22,943 bases of DNA from Clostridia bacterium (GCA_900766045.1 CAAFTW010000067.1:1-22943); one strand, 5' to 3'; numbered from the stretch's first letter, positions 8,263 to 15,144 are shown. A program made the numbers and translations. Notes: generated by a model from the letters alone, not told the origin.

Positions 8263-8919
8263 CTATTTTGACGGAATTTTTTTGGAAACATAGAAATTAT
8301 CTGAATACGTTGTAAGAAACATGAATTCATTCGTGTATACATTGTTGAACAACACAAAAAAGACCATGTGAAGTACAATACCATCTTTAAATCGTGGTTC
8401 AATAACTGTTGAAAACTAGCGCCATACAGCGGATATTTGATAAAAAATAAACAATGAACATTTAACAATAATATAGCGGATAACACTTCTCGTCAATGGA
8501 CCTGGAGCACAAATCTTTCAGTGCTGAAACACAGCATCGAAAAAATAATCGCTGCGTTTTTCCTTATAGTTGGTTAATAAATTTCCATAGTATACCGGTA
8601 GACATTCCGGAAGCGTTTAAAGTCAGGGGAGTTGTACTTGTAACAAAAAGTACCCGTATTGTATTTTGTATAAAATATATCCTGTACAATGAAAAAACAG
8701 TAAAGAATATTTTCAAGATGGTGAAAAATATTTTCATATATGAAAAATAGAATCCTGATTTTCGCAGTTCTGCAGCGGGACATCTGATTCCGTATAATGG
8801 GAAAATGAAGAATTTGTTCATCTGTCTTCGGATACTGAATGGGAATGTAAAGCCTTTGTAAATGTAATTGTTTTGAAATGAGTACAATTTTACAGCTCTT
8901 TTCGAATCGGCTGAAATTC
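8263..8919. other. AT-rich non-coding interval upstream of gdhA and mgtE
   Basis: About 650 bases hold no convincing gene. The frames present (for example 8496-8750 plus and 8564-8887 minus) lack ribosome binding sites and recognisable protein features. The interval is clearly more AT-rich than its flanks. Visible structure includes an inverted repeat TTGTT-G-AACAA (8342-8352), two copies of AGCGGATA (8428-8435 and 8475-8482), and the half-site cluster at 8706-8749. Its length, for a compact genome, suggests a complex regulatory region, an unannotated small RNA, or decayed sequence. Confidence 0.6.
8706..8749. repeat. Cluster of palindromic half-sites (candidate operator)
   Basis: AATATTTTCA occurs at 8706-8715 and again at 8727-8736. 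Inverse copies beginning TGAAAAATA lie at 8722-8730 and 8741-8749. The second pair creates a perfect 16-bp palindrome, TTTTCATATATGAAAA (8731-8746). Alternating direct and inverted half-sites about one to two helical turns apart look like a multi-site operator. The nearest downstream promoter is that of mgtE, about 170 bases away. The cluster is AT-rich, so chance contributes. Confidence 0.4.
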
Positions 8920-8948
8920 TTGAAAAATGAACGCGCAGGCACTATAAT
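8920..8948 (+). promoter_or_regulatory. Promoter of the mgtE leader
   Basis: TTGAAA (8920-8925) and a perfect TATAAT (8943-8948) are separated by 17 bases. Transcription would begin near 8955, about 330 bases before the mgtE start codon. No other promoter as good is seen closer to mgtE. Confidence 0.8.
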
Positions 8949-8954
8949 ATTAAT

Positions 8955-9286
8955 GTTATAAAGGAATAATCAATATGCGTGTTCAGAAAGAGGAGGCCTC
9001 ATGGCAGGTTTGTTTTGCCGGGATCATTATCCGGCGGGCTGCAGGCCGTGCGGAGACTGTCTGATCATGCATTCAGCACATCAGAAAGGAGTGGATGTTA
9101 TGGACAGCGTTCCCGTGGGACATTTATCTGAGAAAATTCGAATATACCGATTAGTAAGTAGTCCGCTCCTGTATAAGTGCGTCCTGTAGTTTCCGGAAAA
9201 GGACCCCGTGCGTATTCTGCGCCAGGCCTGTTTCCGCACTTCCGGCTGCATTTTGCGGCGAGTGGGGAAAGGATGCGTGGATACCA
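8955..9286 (+). promoter_or_regulatory. Long mgtE 5' leader, candidate regulatory RNA
   Basis: The predicted transcript has about 330 nt before mgtE. It contains several possible stems, including GAGGCCTC (8993-9000), GCCGGGAT with ATCCGGC at about 9017-9038 (one bulge), and GTGCG/CGCAC at about 9208-9238. Mg transporter genes of Gram-positive bacteria often carry the M-box riboswitch. I compared the conserved M-box core segments from memory and did not find them here. No terminator with a T run is evident. It also carries a small ORF behind a strong ribosome binding site. Which control mechanism it encodes, if any, is unknown. Confidence 0.45.
9001..9189 (+). CDS. Possible small leader ORF upstream of mgtE
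   Basis: A 62-codon frame starts at ATG 9001 with AGGAGG ending four bases upstream, one of the strongest ribosome binding sites in the window. An internal in-frame ATG at 9100 has AAGGAG eight bases upstream and would give 29 residues. The N-terminal part is rich in Cys and His (CRDHYPAGCRPCGDC, residues 6-20), which could suggest metal binding. The C-terminal part is unremarkable. It lies wholly within the predicted mgtE leader and ends 97 bases before mgtE. I recognise no family. It may be a real small protein, a leader peptide affecting mgtE expression, or chance. Confidence 0.3.
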   Translation: MAGLFCRDHYPAGCRPCGDCLIMHSAHQKGVDVMDSVPVGHLSEKIRIYRLVSSPLLYKCVL

Positions 9287-10681
9287 ATGGATAGTACACT
9301 GGACAGAGACCAGCTGTATGATGAAACCTTGGGCGATCTCCTGGAACTGCTGGATGACAAGCAGTATTTCCGGGCACGGGATCTTCTGCTGAAATTCAAT
9401 CCGGCAGATATCGCGGATCTTCTGGAAGATATCTCTGATGACGCAGGCTTGAGAATGACGGTTGTACTCTTCCGTCTTCTGCCGAAAGACGTATCGGTCG
9501 ATGTTTTTGCAGAACTTTCACCTGAGGACCAGATGGACATTGTCAGCGAGGTCACAGAGAAGGAAACTTCATTTATCGTTAATGAGCTGGATTTTGATGA
9601 TAAGATCGACATTCTGGAAGAAATGCCGCCTAATCTTGTCACCAGAATTCTGGAAAAGACACCTGCTTCAGAAAGAAAGCAGATCAATACATTTTTAAAT
9701 TATCCGGATAATACAGCAGGAAGTCTGATGACTCCGGAGTATGTCAGCGTGAAGAAAGACTGGACGGTCAAGGAATCTCTGGCGCATATCCGCCATTATG
9801 GAACAGACGCGGAAACCATCTATACATGTTATGTAAGAGACGGTTCCTGGAGGCTTCTGGGCGTGGTTTCCCTGAGCACCATCGTGCTTTCCGATGAAGA
9901 CACGAAGATCATGGACATCATGCATACCGATGTTGTGAGTGAGAATGTCGATGCGGACCAGGAAGAAGTATCCGACGACTTTAAGAAATACGGATACATT
10001 GCCATGCCAGTTGTCGATAAGGATGACCGTCTGGTAGGAATCATCACCGTCGATGATATCCTCGATGTCATGGAAGATGAGGCAACCGAGGATATCGAGA
10101 GAATGAACGGTGTCATCGATTTTCAGGATGCGAAGAAAGGCTACCTGGATCTGTCCGTTTGGCAGCACACGAAAAACCGTCTGCCATGGCTTCTGATCCT
10201 GTCTGTCATCTATATTTTTACCAGCCTGATTATCGATCACAGCGAGCATATGCTTTCGTCCGCGATTCAGCTGGTGACTTACATCCCGCTCCTCATGGGA
10301 ATGGGAGGAAACGGCGGTTCCCAGGCGGCATCGCTGGTTATCAGAGGCCTCGCCACGGATGAGATAGAGACCGAGGACTGGAGCAGAGTGCTCTGGAAAG
10401 AAATCCGCGTCGGAATTATTCTTGGAATTATCCTGAGTGCCGTGAACTTTGCGAGAGTGGTATTCTTCGACCGGCAGAGCATCATGATGGCCGCTGCGGT
10501 CTGTGCGGCAATGTTCTTCATTACGATCATCGCCAAGGTCATCGGCAGCATGGTCCCTCTGATTGTGAAGAAACTCCGTCTGGACCCGGCGCTGATTGCG
10601 AACCCGGCGATTACATCAGCCTCTGACATTGCTGCTCTGCTCGTGTATTTTGCCCTGGCAGGCGCAGTCATGCAGCTGTAA
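9287..10681 (+). CDS. mgtE: Magnesium transporter MgtE
   Basis: A Mg2+-gated magnesium channel of the plasma membrane, 464 residues, as typical of the family. The cytosolic N domain of short leucine-rich helical repeats spans about residues 1-140 (for example FNPADIADLLEDI and LSPEDQMDIV). A pair of CBS domains follows (about 145-265), opening with TPEYVSVKKDWTVKESL. The hydrophobic transport domain starts near residue 280 and contains the signature GMGGNGGSQAASLVIRGLA and several membrane helices to the C terminus. The ATG at 9287 has only a distant AAAGGA (13 bases), and no better in-frame start is seen, so translation initiation may be weak or controlled. A small membrane protein gene follows by 29 bases. 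Confidence 0.95.
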   Translation: MDSTLDRDQLYDETLGDLLELLDDKQYFRARDLLLKFNPADIADLLEDISDDAGLRMTVVLFRLLPKDVSVDVFAELSPEDQMDIVSEVTEKETSFIVNELDFDDKIDILEEMPPNLVTRILEKTPASERKQINTFLNYPDNTAGSLMTPEYVSVKKDWTVKESLAHIRHYGTDAETIYTCYVRDGSWRLLGVVSLSTIVLSDEDTKIMDIMHTDVVSENVDADQEEVSDDFKKYGYIAMPVVDKDDRLVGIITVDDILDVMEDEATEDIERMNGVIDFQDAKKGYLDLSVWQHTKNRLPWLLILSVIYIFTSLIIDHSEHMLSSAIQLVTYIPLLMGMGGNGGSQAASLVIRGLATDEIETEDWSRVLWKEIRVGIILGIILSAVNFARVVFFDRQSIMMAAAVCAAMFFITIIAKVIGSMVPLIVKKLRLDPALIANPAITSASDIAALLVYFALAGAVMQL

Positions 10682-10710
10682 ATCCTTAAAGACAGGAGTA
10701 TGGGTGAGAG

Positions 10711-11037
10711 ATGCAGAATAAGGAAAATGAGAACAGAAATCCCGCAGAATCCCTCAGGGAGGAGCGTAAGGAAGAGATGCTCCGGGAGTATGAGCGGGAA
10801 GTCAGAGATATTCAGACAAAAGTCAAAGAGCAAGAGGCTGATGTAAAACGGCCGCTGCCAAAGGCATCGGATTATGTCCTGCCCGGAGAAGAAACGGATC
10901 CCTGGGACACGATGACCGATACAGAAAAAAAGAAGGAAGTAGAAGGTGATCTCCGGTCCGGCTGGTCCAAATGGGGAAACCTGCTGATTGCAGCTGTTGT
11001 GGTCGGTGTGATCATCTTATTCAAAGTACTGATATAA
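10711..11037 (+). CDS. Small C-terminally anchored membrane protein, unknown function
   Basis: A 108-residue protein I do not recognise. Residues 1 to about 80 are strongly charged (many Glu, Lys and Arg) and predicted helical or disordered. They contain ADVKRPLPKASDYVLPGEE, a Pro-containing stretch. One hydrophobic segment of about 20 residues (LLIAAVVVGVIILFKVLI) ends the protein, so it is probably a tail-anchored protein with the charged domain in the cytosol. The ATG at 10711 has GGTGAG very close and AGGAG 12 bases upstream. It follows mgtE by 29 bases without a promoter, so it is probably co-transcribed. Whether it affects MgtE is unknown. Confidence 0.75.
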   Translation: MQNKENENRNPAESLREERKEEMLREYEREVRDIQTKVKEQEADVKRPLPKASDYVLPGEETDPWDTMTDTEKKKEVEGDLRSGWSKWGNLLIAAVVVGVIILFKVLI

Positions 11038-11040
11038 AAA

Positions 11041-11081
11041 TTCAGGCTGCAGGGCGCGGTAACACGGTTCTGCAGCCTGAA
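11041..11081. terminator. 12-bp hairpin after the mgtE unit
   Basis: A perfect 12-bp stem pairs 11041-11052 with 11070-11081 (TTCAGGCTGCAG arm) around a 17-nt loop, three bases past the stop of the small membrane protein gene. No T run follows on the plus strand. On the minus strand TTTTTATA follows directly, which is the classic terminator form. Its polarity is thus opposite to the flanking genes. Confidence 0.6.
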
Positions 11082-11088
11082 GCGCATC

Positions 11089-11117
11089 AGGACATTATTA
11101 ATTAATAGTAATATAGT
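11089..11117 (+). promoter_or_regulatory. Possible nnrD promoter
   Basis: AGGACA (11089-11094) and TATAGT (11112-11117) are 17 bases apart in an AT-rich patch just before nnrD. The -35 matches the consensus at four of six positions. Confidence 0.4.
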
Positions 11118-11135
11118 AAGAGAGGAGGATGGAGA

Positions 11136-12068
11136 ATGTTTGTACAGATGAATGAACCGGATATGATTACGGAAGACGATGTGCAGAGTGTGATTCACCG
11201 CCGCCCGGAAACGATGCATAAGGGACAGTGCGGCCGCGTGCTGGTTATTGCAGGTGGAAACGGGATGCCGGGTGCTGCGGTCCTGGCTGCGAAGGCAGCA
11301 CTGCGCGCAGGATCCGGCATGGTCTATGTCTGCACACCGAAGGTGAATTTCCCGATTGTCCAGACGCTTGTTCCGGAAGCCATTACGGTGGAATGGGATG
11401 AAGCCTGCTCTGTCATGGACGGCGGCATGGGAAGAGGGGTATCGGAAATTTCCTATGACGCGATTGCGTTTGGCCCTGGCATGGGGACGTCCGCTGTATC
11501 GAGGCGGCGGCTGAAAACGGTGCTGTTGTCTGCGCAGACGCCGCTGGTGCTGGACGCGGACGGCCTGAACCTTTTGTCCTCTGATGAAGATCTCAGAAAT
11601 ATGGCAGCGTCATACACAGAGGATATCGTCATGACTCCGCATCCGGGAGAGGCGAAACGCATGCTGGAGACGAGAGAGGGCGCCACTGCTCCGTCAGACC
11701 GGAATGAAATGGCCTTCGATCTGGTCAGAGATTATGGAAGAATGATTGTACTGAAGGGGTCGGGAACGCTGGTGGCACGCTATGCGCCGGGTCCTGAAGG
11801 GGAAGGCGTAGAGCTGCGCAGAAATCCGACCGGAAATCCGGGAATGGCAACGGCAGGTTCGGGCGATGTGCTGACGGGCATCATCACATCCTTCCTGGGA
11901 CAGGGCCTGGATGCCTGGGAAGCAGCCTGCGCAGGCGTATTCATTCACGGACTTGCCGGAGATATCGTGAGAACCGAGAAGGGCGAGCGCGGCCTGATTG
12001 CCAGCGACCTGGTGCAGGCTCTTCCATATGCGCTGCGGCGGTTCGAGAATCTCGACGAGATGCGCTAA
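11136..12068 (+). CDS. nnrD: ADP-dependent (S)-NAD(P)H-hydrate dehydratase
   Basis: It repairs hydrated, damaged NADH and NADPH by ADP-dependent dehydration in the cytosol. The 310-residue product is the stand-alone dehydratase (YxkO/YjeF C-terminal type, ribokinase-like fold); the epimerase half NnrE is absent from this frame. Visible motifs are HKGQCGRVLVIAGG near residues 28-41, GPGMGTS (113-119), LDADGLNLL (139-147), TPHPGEAKRM (167-176) and the nucleotide-binding GNPGMATAGSGDVLTG (233-248). The start at 11136 has a full AGGAGG seven bases upstream. It ends 82 bases before the transketolase start, where a separate promoter appears. Confidence 0.93.
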   Translation: MFVQMNEPDMITEDDVQSVIHRRPETMHKGQCGRVLVIAGGNGMPGAAVLAAKAALRAGSGMVYVCTPKVNFPIVQTLVPEAITVEWDEACSVMDGGMGRGVSEISYDAIAFGPGMGTSAVSRRRLKTVLLSAQTPLVLDADGLNLLSSDEDLRNMAASYTEDIVMTPHPGEAKRMLETREGATAPSDRNEMAFDLVRDYGRMIVLKGSGTLVARYAPGPEGEGVELRRNPTGNPGMATAGSGDVLTGIITSFLGQGLDAWEAACAGVFIHGLAGDIVRTEKGERGLIASDLVQALPYALRRFENLDEMR

Positions 12069-12072
12069 AAGA

Positions 12073-12100
12073 TTGCAATGCCGGTGAAATCAGGTATAAT
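12073..12100 (+). promoter_or_regulatory. Promoter of the split transketolase operon
   Basis: TTGCAA (12073-12078) and a perfect TATAAT (12095-12100) are separated by 16 bases, giving a predicted start near 12107 and a leader of about 44 nt. Confidence 0.7.
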
Positions 12101-12150
12101 AGATGCGTTGAGTTTTTCAATTGTACATTACAGATCAGGAGAGAACCATC

Positions 12151-12978
12151 ATGAAGAGAAAAGACAATGAGTATTATGAGGGAATTGCCTCTAAGATCAG
12201 AGTCGACGCGGTAAAGGCGATTTATCACGCAGGCTCCGGTCATCCGGGCGGGTCCCTTTCTGCGGCGGATATTATTACGGCGCTGTATTTCGGAGAGATG
12301 AACATTGATCCGGAGAATCCGAAGATGGAGGGAAGAGATAAGTTCGTTCTGTCTAAGGGTCATGCAGTTCCTGCGCAGTATGCCGCACTGGGCGAGAGAG
12401 GTTATTATCCGGTTGAGGATATGATGTCTCTGCGTCAGCTGGGAAGCCCGTTCCAGGGACATGCGAACATGCATAAGGTTCCAGGAATCGAGATGTCAAC
12501 CGGATCCCTGGGTCAGGGATTTTCCGCAAGCGTCGGCATGGCACTGGCCGGAAAACTGGATAAGAGCAGCGGAAGAGTTTTTGTACTGCTCGGAGACGGC
12601 GAGCTGCAGGAAGGCATTGTCTGGGAGGCAGCGATGGCAGCAGGCCATTATAAGCTGAACAACCTGACGGCGTTCGTAGACTGGAACAATCTTCAGATTG
12701 ACGGACGTAACGATGATGTCATGACGGTTGCTCCGATTACCGATAAATTTGCGGCATTCGGCTGGAACACACTGGAAATCAACGGCCATGATTTCACAGA
12801 GATTTTTGACGCAATCGATAAGGCGAAAGCATGCACAGACAAGCCGACCGTCATCGTCGCTCACACCATCAAGGGTAAGGGCGTTGACTTTATGGAAGAT
12901 CAGGCCGGATGGCACGGTAAGGCGCCGAGTGAGGAAGAAGCAAAGAGTGCAGTAGAACAGCTGGGAGGTACATGGTAA
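12151..12978 (+). CDS. Transketolase, N-terminal (thiamine diphosphate-binding) subunit
   Basis: The N-terminal half of a split transketolase, 275 residues, which binds the diphosphate of thiamine diphosphate. It works with the next gene's product in the non-oxidative pentose phosphate pathway. Seen here are AGSGHPGGSLSAADI (His31), LSKGHAVPAQYA, the cofactor-binding GDGELQEG (148-155) with its downstream Asn in DWNNLQIDG (about 180), and a C-terminal IVAHTIKGKG. The ATG at 12151 has AGGAG nine bases upstream; a TTG at 12121 would add ten residues without support. The stop codon overlaps the start of the next gene, indicating translational coupling. Related split enzymes acting on other sugars share this architecture, so the exact substrate is inferred. 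Confidence 0.93.
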   Translation: MKRKDNEYYEGIASKIRVDAVKAIYHAGSGHPGGSLSAADIITALYFGEMNIDPENPKMEGRDKFVLSKGHAVPAQYAALGERGYYPVEDMMSLRQLGSPFQGHANMHKVPGIEMSTGSLGQGFSASVGMALAGKLDKSSGRVFVLLGDGELQEGIVWEAAMAAGHYKLNNLTAFVDWNNLQIDGRNDDVMTVAPITDKFAAFGWNTLEINGHDFTEIFDAIDKAKACTDKPTVIVAHTIKGKGVDFMEDQAGWHGKAPSEEEAKSAVEQLGGTW

Positions 12979-13907
12979 TGGCAGATAAAATTGCAACAAG
13001 AGCCGCTTACGGTGAGTTCCTGGTTGAAGAGGGAAAGGTAAATCCGGATCTGGTTGTTCTGGATGCCGATCTTTCCGCTTCTACGAAGACCAATGGATTT
13101 GCCAAGGCATATCCGGACCGTTTCTTCGACATGGGAATCGCTGAGCAGAATATGATGGGCGTTGCGGCAGGACTTGCTCTGTCCGGAAAGACCGTCTGCG
13201 CGTCCAGTTTCGCGATGTTCGCGGCTGGAAGAGCATTCGAGATCATCCGTAATTCCATCGGATATACACACGCAAACGTAAAGGTCTGTGCAACACATGC
13301 AGGAATCACCGTGGGACCGGACGGCGCGAGCCATCAGACTTTCGAGGATCTGGCCCTGATGAGAACGATTCCGGGTATGACCGTTGTCTGCCCGTGCGAC
13401 GCAGTCAGCACTAAGAAGCTTTTGAAGCAGGCTGTAGAAATGGACGGACCGGCATACATCCGCCTGGGCCGTGCAGCAGTTCCTGTATTCTATGAAGAGA
13501 GTGACGAACTGATCCTTGGAAAGGGCAACCAGCTCAGACCGGGACGTGATGTTACGGTCATCGCAACCGGAATCATGGTTGCCTCCGCAATGGAAGCCGC
13601 TTCTCAGATGGCGGAAGAGGGAATCGACGTCCGCGTCATCGATATCCACACACTGAAGCCGCTCGATGAGGACATCATCGTCAAGGCAGCTCAGGAGACC
13701 GGAAAGATCGTCACTGCGGAAGAGCATTCTGTAATCGGCGGTCTCGGCGGAGCAGTTGCTGAAGTTACCTCCAGAAAGTGCCCGTGCAGAATCGCCATGG
13801 TCGGACAGCACGATACATTCGGCGAATCCGGAAATCCGGACGAACTGCGGGAGAAGTACGGAATGACTGCAGCAGATATTGTCAGCGCAATCCGCGAGAT
13901 CTATTAA
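12978..13907 (+). CDS. Transketolase, C-terminal subunit
   Basis: The 309-residue partner of the preceding subunit, carrying the pyrimidine-binding and C-terminal domains. The catalytic glutamate is in MGIAEQNMMGVAAG (Glu56), preceded by LDADLSASTKTNGFA. Further motifs are THAGITVGPDGASHQTFEDLALMR and GPAYIRLGR. The C-terminal domain shows DVTVIATGIMV, RVIDIHTLKPLD and TAEEHSVIGGLGGAVAE. The ATG at 12978 shares one base with the upstream stop and has GGAGG nine bases before it; the ATG at 12972 is too close to that site. A clear terminator 35 bases downstream closes the operon. Confidence 0.94.
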   Translation: MADKIATRAAYGEFLVEEGKVNPDLVVLDADLSASTKTNGFAKAYPDRFFDMGIAEQNMMGVAAGLALSGKTVCASSFAMFAAGRAFEIIRNSIGYTHANVKVCATHAGITVGPDGASHQTFEDLALMRTIPGMTVVCPCDAVSTKKLLKQAVEMDGPAYIRLGRAAVPVFYEESDELILGKGNQLRPGRDVTVIATGIMVASAMEAASQMAEEGIDVRVIDIHTLKPLDEDIIVKAAQETGKIVTAEEHSVIGGLGGAVAEVTSRKCPCRIAMVGQHDTFGESGNPDELREKYGMTAADIVSAIREIY

Positions 13908-13942
13908 TTCAGCGCAGACAGCAGAATAAGAACGTTAAGATG

Positions 13943-13976
13943 CCGCATCAGGAGTTTCATCCTGGTGCGGTTTTTT
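13943..13976 (+). terminator. Rho-independent terminator of the transketolase operon
   Basis: An 11-bp stem with one G-T pair (13943-13953 with 13960-13970) closes a 6-nt loop and is followed directly by six Ts (13971-13976). It lies 35 bases after the stop codon. Confidence 0.93.
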
Positions 13977-14095
13977 CGTGGACAAAAATCAACCGGCAAG
14001 GAAATTTTCTGCCTGCCGTCTGCCGCGCCCAGGCTGACGAACGTCCGGATTCCATGAAATATCAGTCCAATACTTCGGGTGATCTGTTTCGGCGT

Positions 14096-14185
14096 CAGTG
14101 GAAAAGTCGAAATCAGTCGGAAAAGGAAGGGAAACGCCGAAATACGTCAGAATACGTCGGGAAAAGCCGGAATATGCCGGTTGAA
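14096..14185. repeat. Degenerate 10-bp tandem repeat array
   Basis: Nine consecutive 10-base units start at 14096, 14106, 14116, 14126, 14136, 14146, 14156, 14166 and 14176, with approximate consensus GYCGGAAWAC. Each carries a short A-rich run at nearly the same phase. The period equals about one helical turn and is not a multiple of three, so it does not reflect coding. The array lies between the transketolase terminator and the next gene, within 50 bases of its start. Phased A runs suggest intrinsic DNA bending or an array of protein binding sites. Confidence 0.65.
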
Positions 14186-14210
14186 CCGCCGCCATCCGCT
14201 GTGCTAGCCT
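14181..14210 (+). promoter_or_regulatory. Weak candidate promoter for the P-loop-like gene
   Basis: TTGAAC (14181-14186) is followed after 18 bases by TAGCCT (14205-14210), with TGC before the -10 (extended -10). The -10 is poor. It begins in the last unit of the 10-bp repeat array. Confidence 0.3.
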
Positions 14211-14231
14211 GTTCTTGAGGAGGTGCAGGGA

Positions 14232-15020
14232 GTGGAGAGATTGTTCATCAGGGAAAGAAGGGAAGAGACGGCGCCGGGGCATCTTTTGGGGGTAACCGGA
14301 CTGTGCAGAGGAAGCGGGGTGACAGCAGCGGCTTCCTCTGCCGCTATGTTTCTGGCGGAGCAGGGGCTTGAGGTCAGATTTACAGAATGCGCTGTTCCCA
14401 GGCAGGGGCGCCCGCTTCTGTACGAGGCTGCTGCATTTTCCGAACGCTTCCGCGGGAGAAGCTTTCAGGATGTTTATTCGCTGCTTGCAGAAGAGAGGCC
14501 GATCTCCGGAAATCCGAATCTGGAGATGGGAGTCAGCTGGATTCTGGCGCCGCCGGAAAGCAGAGAAATATGTGCGGATTTTACAGAAAGCATGCGTGGA
14601 AGACTGATTCGGCATGGAATGAGAGCGGAATATGCTGTGTTTGACTGCCAGAGCGGTGATGAAGGGTGGTTCCCCTATATCAGGGATTTTGACGCAGTAC
14701 TGGTTCTGGTGGATCCGCTTCCTTCAAGACTGGAGGCAGGTATGCCGGTGTTCAGAAAAATGAAGGCGCTGGAAAGTGAGGGGAAAGCCGCTGTGTTCTG
14801 GCTGGTAAACCGGATGTGCGCTTCGGTGAGCCAGAGGCAGATCCGCAGGTTCCTCATGAGCCGGAGGATTTACTGGCTGGACGATCTTGGCAGAGACTGC
14901 TTTTGTCAGGATGAATACTGCTGTAGACTGCATTGGGAAAATAAGAAAATAAGAAGGGCATTTTCGCCGGTCTTTCAGGACATGTTCAGCGAACTGGAAT
15001 GGATTGCAGCGATGGAGTAA
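14232..15020 (+). CDS. Degenerate ParA/MinD-like P-loop protein, unknown function
   Basis: A 262-residue cytosolic protein. Its N terminus, HLLGVTGLCRGSGVTAAASSAAMFLAEQG (about residues 17-45), has the shape of a ParA/MinD deviant Walker A (strand, glycine loop, helix). Both lysines are missing: the loop reads CRGSGVT where KGGxGKT is expected. Later segments AEYAVFDCQSGDEGWF and DAVLVLVDPLPSRLEAG resemble the Walker B strand and the following strand. It is therefore probably a non-hydrolysing relative; this is inference from pattern only. The GTG at 14232 lies eight bases after a full AGGAGG, whereas GTG 14223 overlaps that site. It precedes ftsE by 124 bases. The C-terminal third is rich in Cys, Arg and Trp and matches nothing I know. 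Confidence 0.7.
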   Translation: MERLFIRERREETAPGHLLGVTGLCRGSGVTAAASSAAMFLAEQGLEVRFTECAVPRQGRPLLYEAAAFSERFRGRSFQDVYSLLAEERPISGNPNLEMGVSWILAPPESREICADFTESMRGRLIRHGMRAEYAVFDCQSGDEGWFPYIRDFDAVLVLVDPLPSRLEAGMPVFRKMKALESEGKAAVFWLVNRMCASVSQRQIRRFLMSRRIYWLDDLGRDCFCQDEYCCRLHWENKKIRRAFSPVFQDMFSELEWIAAME

Positions 15021-15063
15021 TGATTCAGCTTTACTTCACAGAATATACACAAGAAAAACGGAT

Positions 15064-15079
15064 CTTAAGATGTCTTAAG
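15064..15079. promoter_or_regulatory. Inverted repeat at the ftsE promoter (candidate operator)
   Basis: CTTAAGA and TCTTAAG (15064-15070 and 15073-15079) are perfect inverted 7-base arms separated by two bases, too close to form a good RNA loop. They end three bases before the candidate -35. This is the arrangement of a dimeric regulator's binding site. Confidence 0.4.
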
Positions 15080-15081
15080 GG

Positions 15082-15110
15082 TTTAAAATGAAAAAGCGGT
15101 ATGTTAAAAT
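15082..15110 (+). promoter_or_regulatory. Candidate ftsE promoter
   Basis: TTTAAA (15082-15087) and TAAAAT (15105-15110) are 17 bases apart, with TGT just before the -10 (extended -10). The predicted start is near 15117, about 28 bases before ftsE. Confidence 0.55.
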
Positions 15111-15144
15111 TGAATTTAGTAATTTTTAAGGAGAATAGCCATTT

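Noticed and set aside
8531..8557. Weak CAGC/GCTG hairpin followed by five Ts, possible terminator of a small RNA
   Set aside because: Only four clean pairs plus bulged ones; too weak to call.
8496..8750. 84-codon plus-strand frame in the gdhA-mgtE gap
   Set aside because: No ribosome binding site, AT-driven composition, and it runs through the half-site cluster.
8955..9286. M-box (ykoK) magnesium riboswitch before mgtE
   Set aside because: The conserved core segments of the M-box, as I remember them, are not visible. A covariance search would be decisive.
12900..13811. 303-codon minus-strand frame opposite the transketolase C subunit
   Set aside because: Shadow frame; Cys/Ser/His-rich with no recognisable fold.
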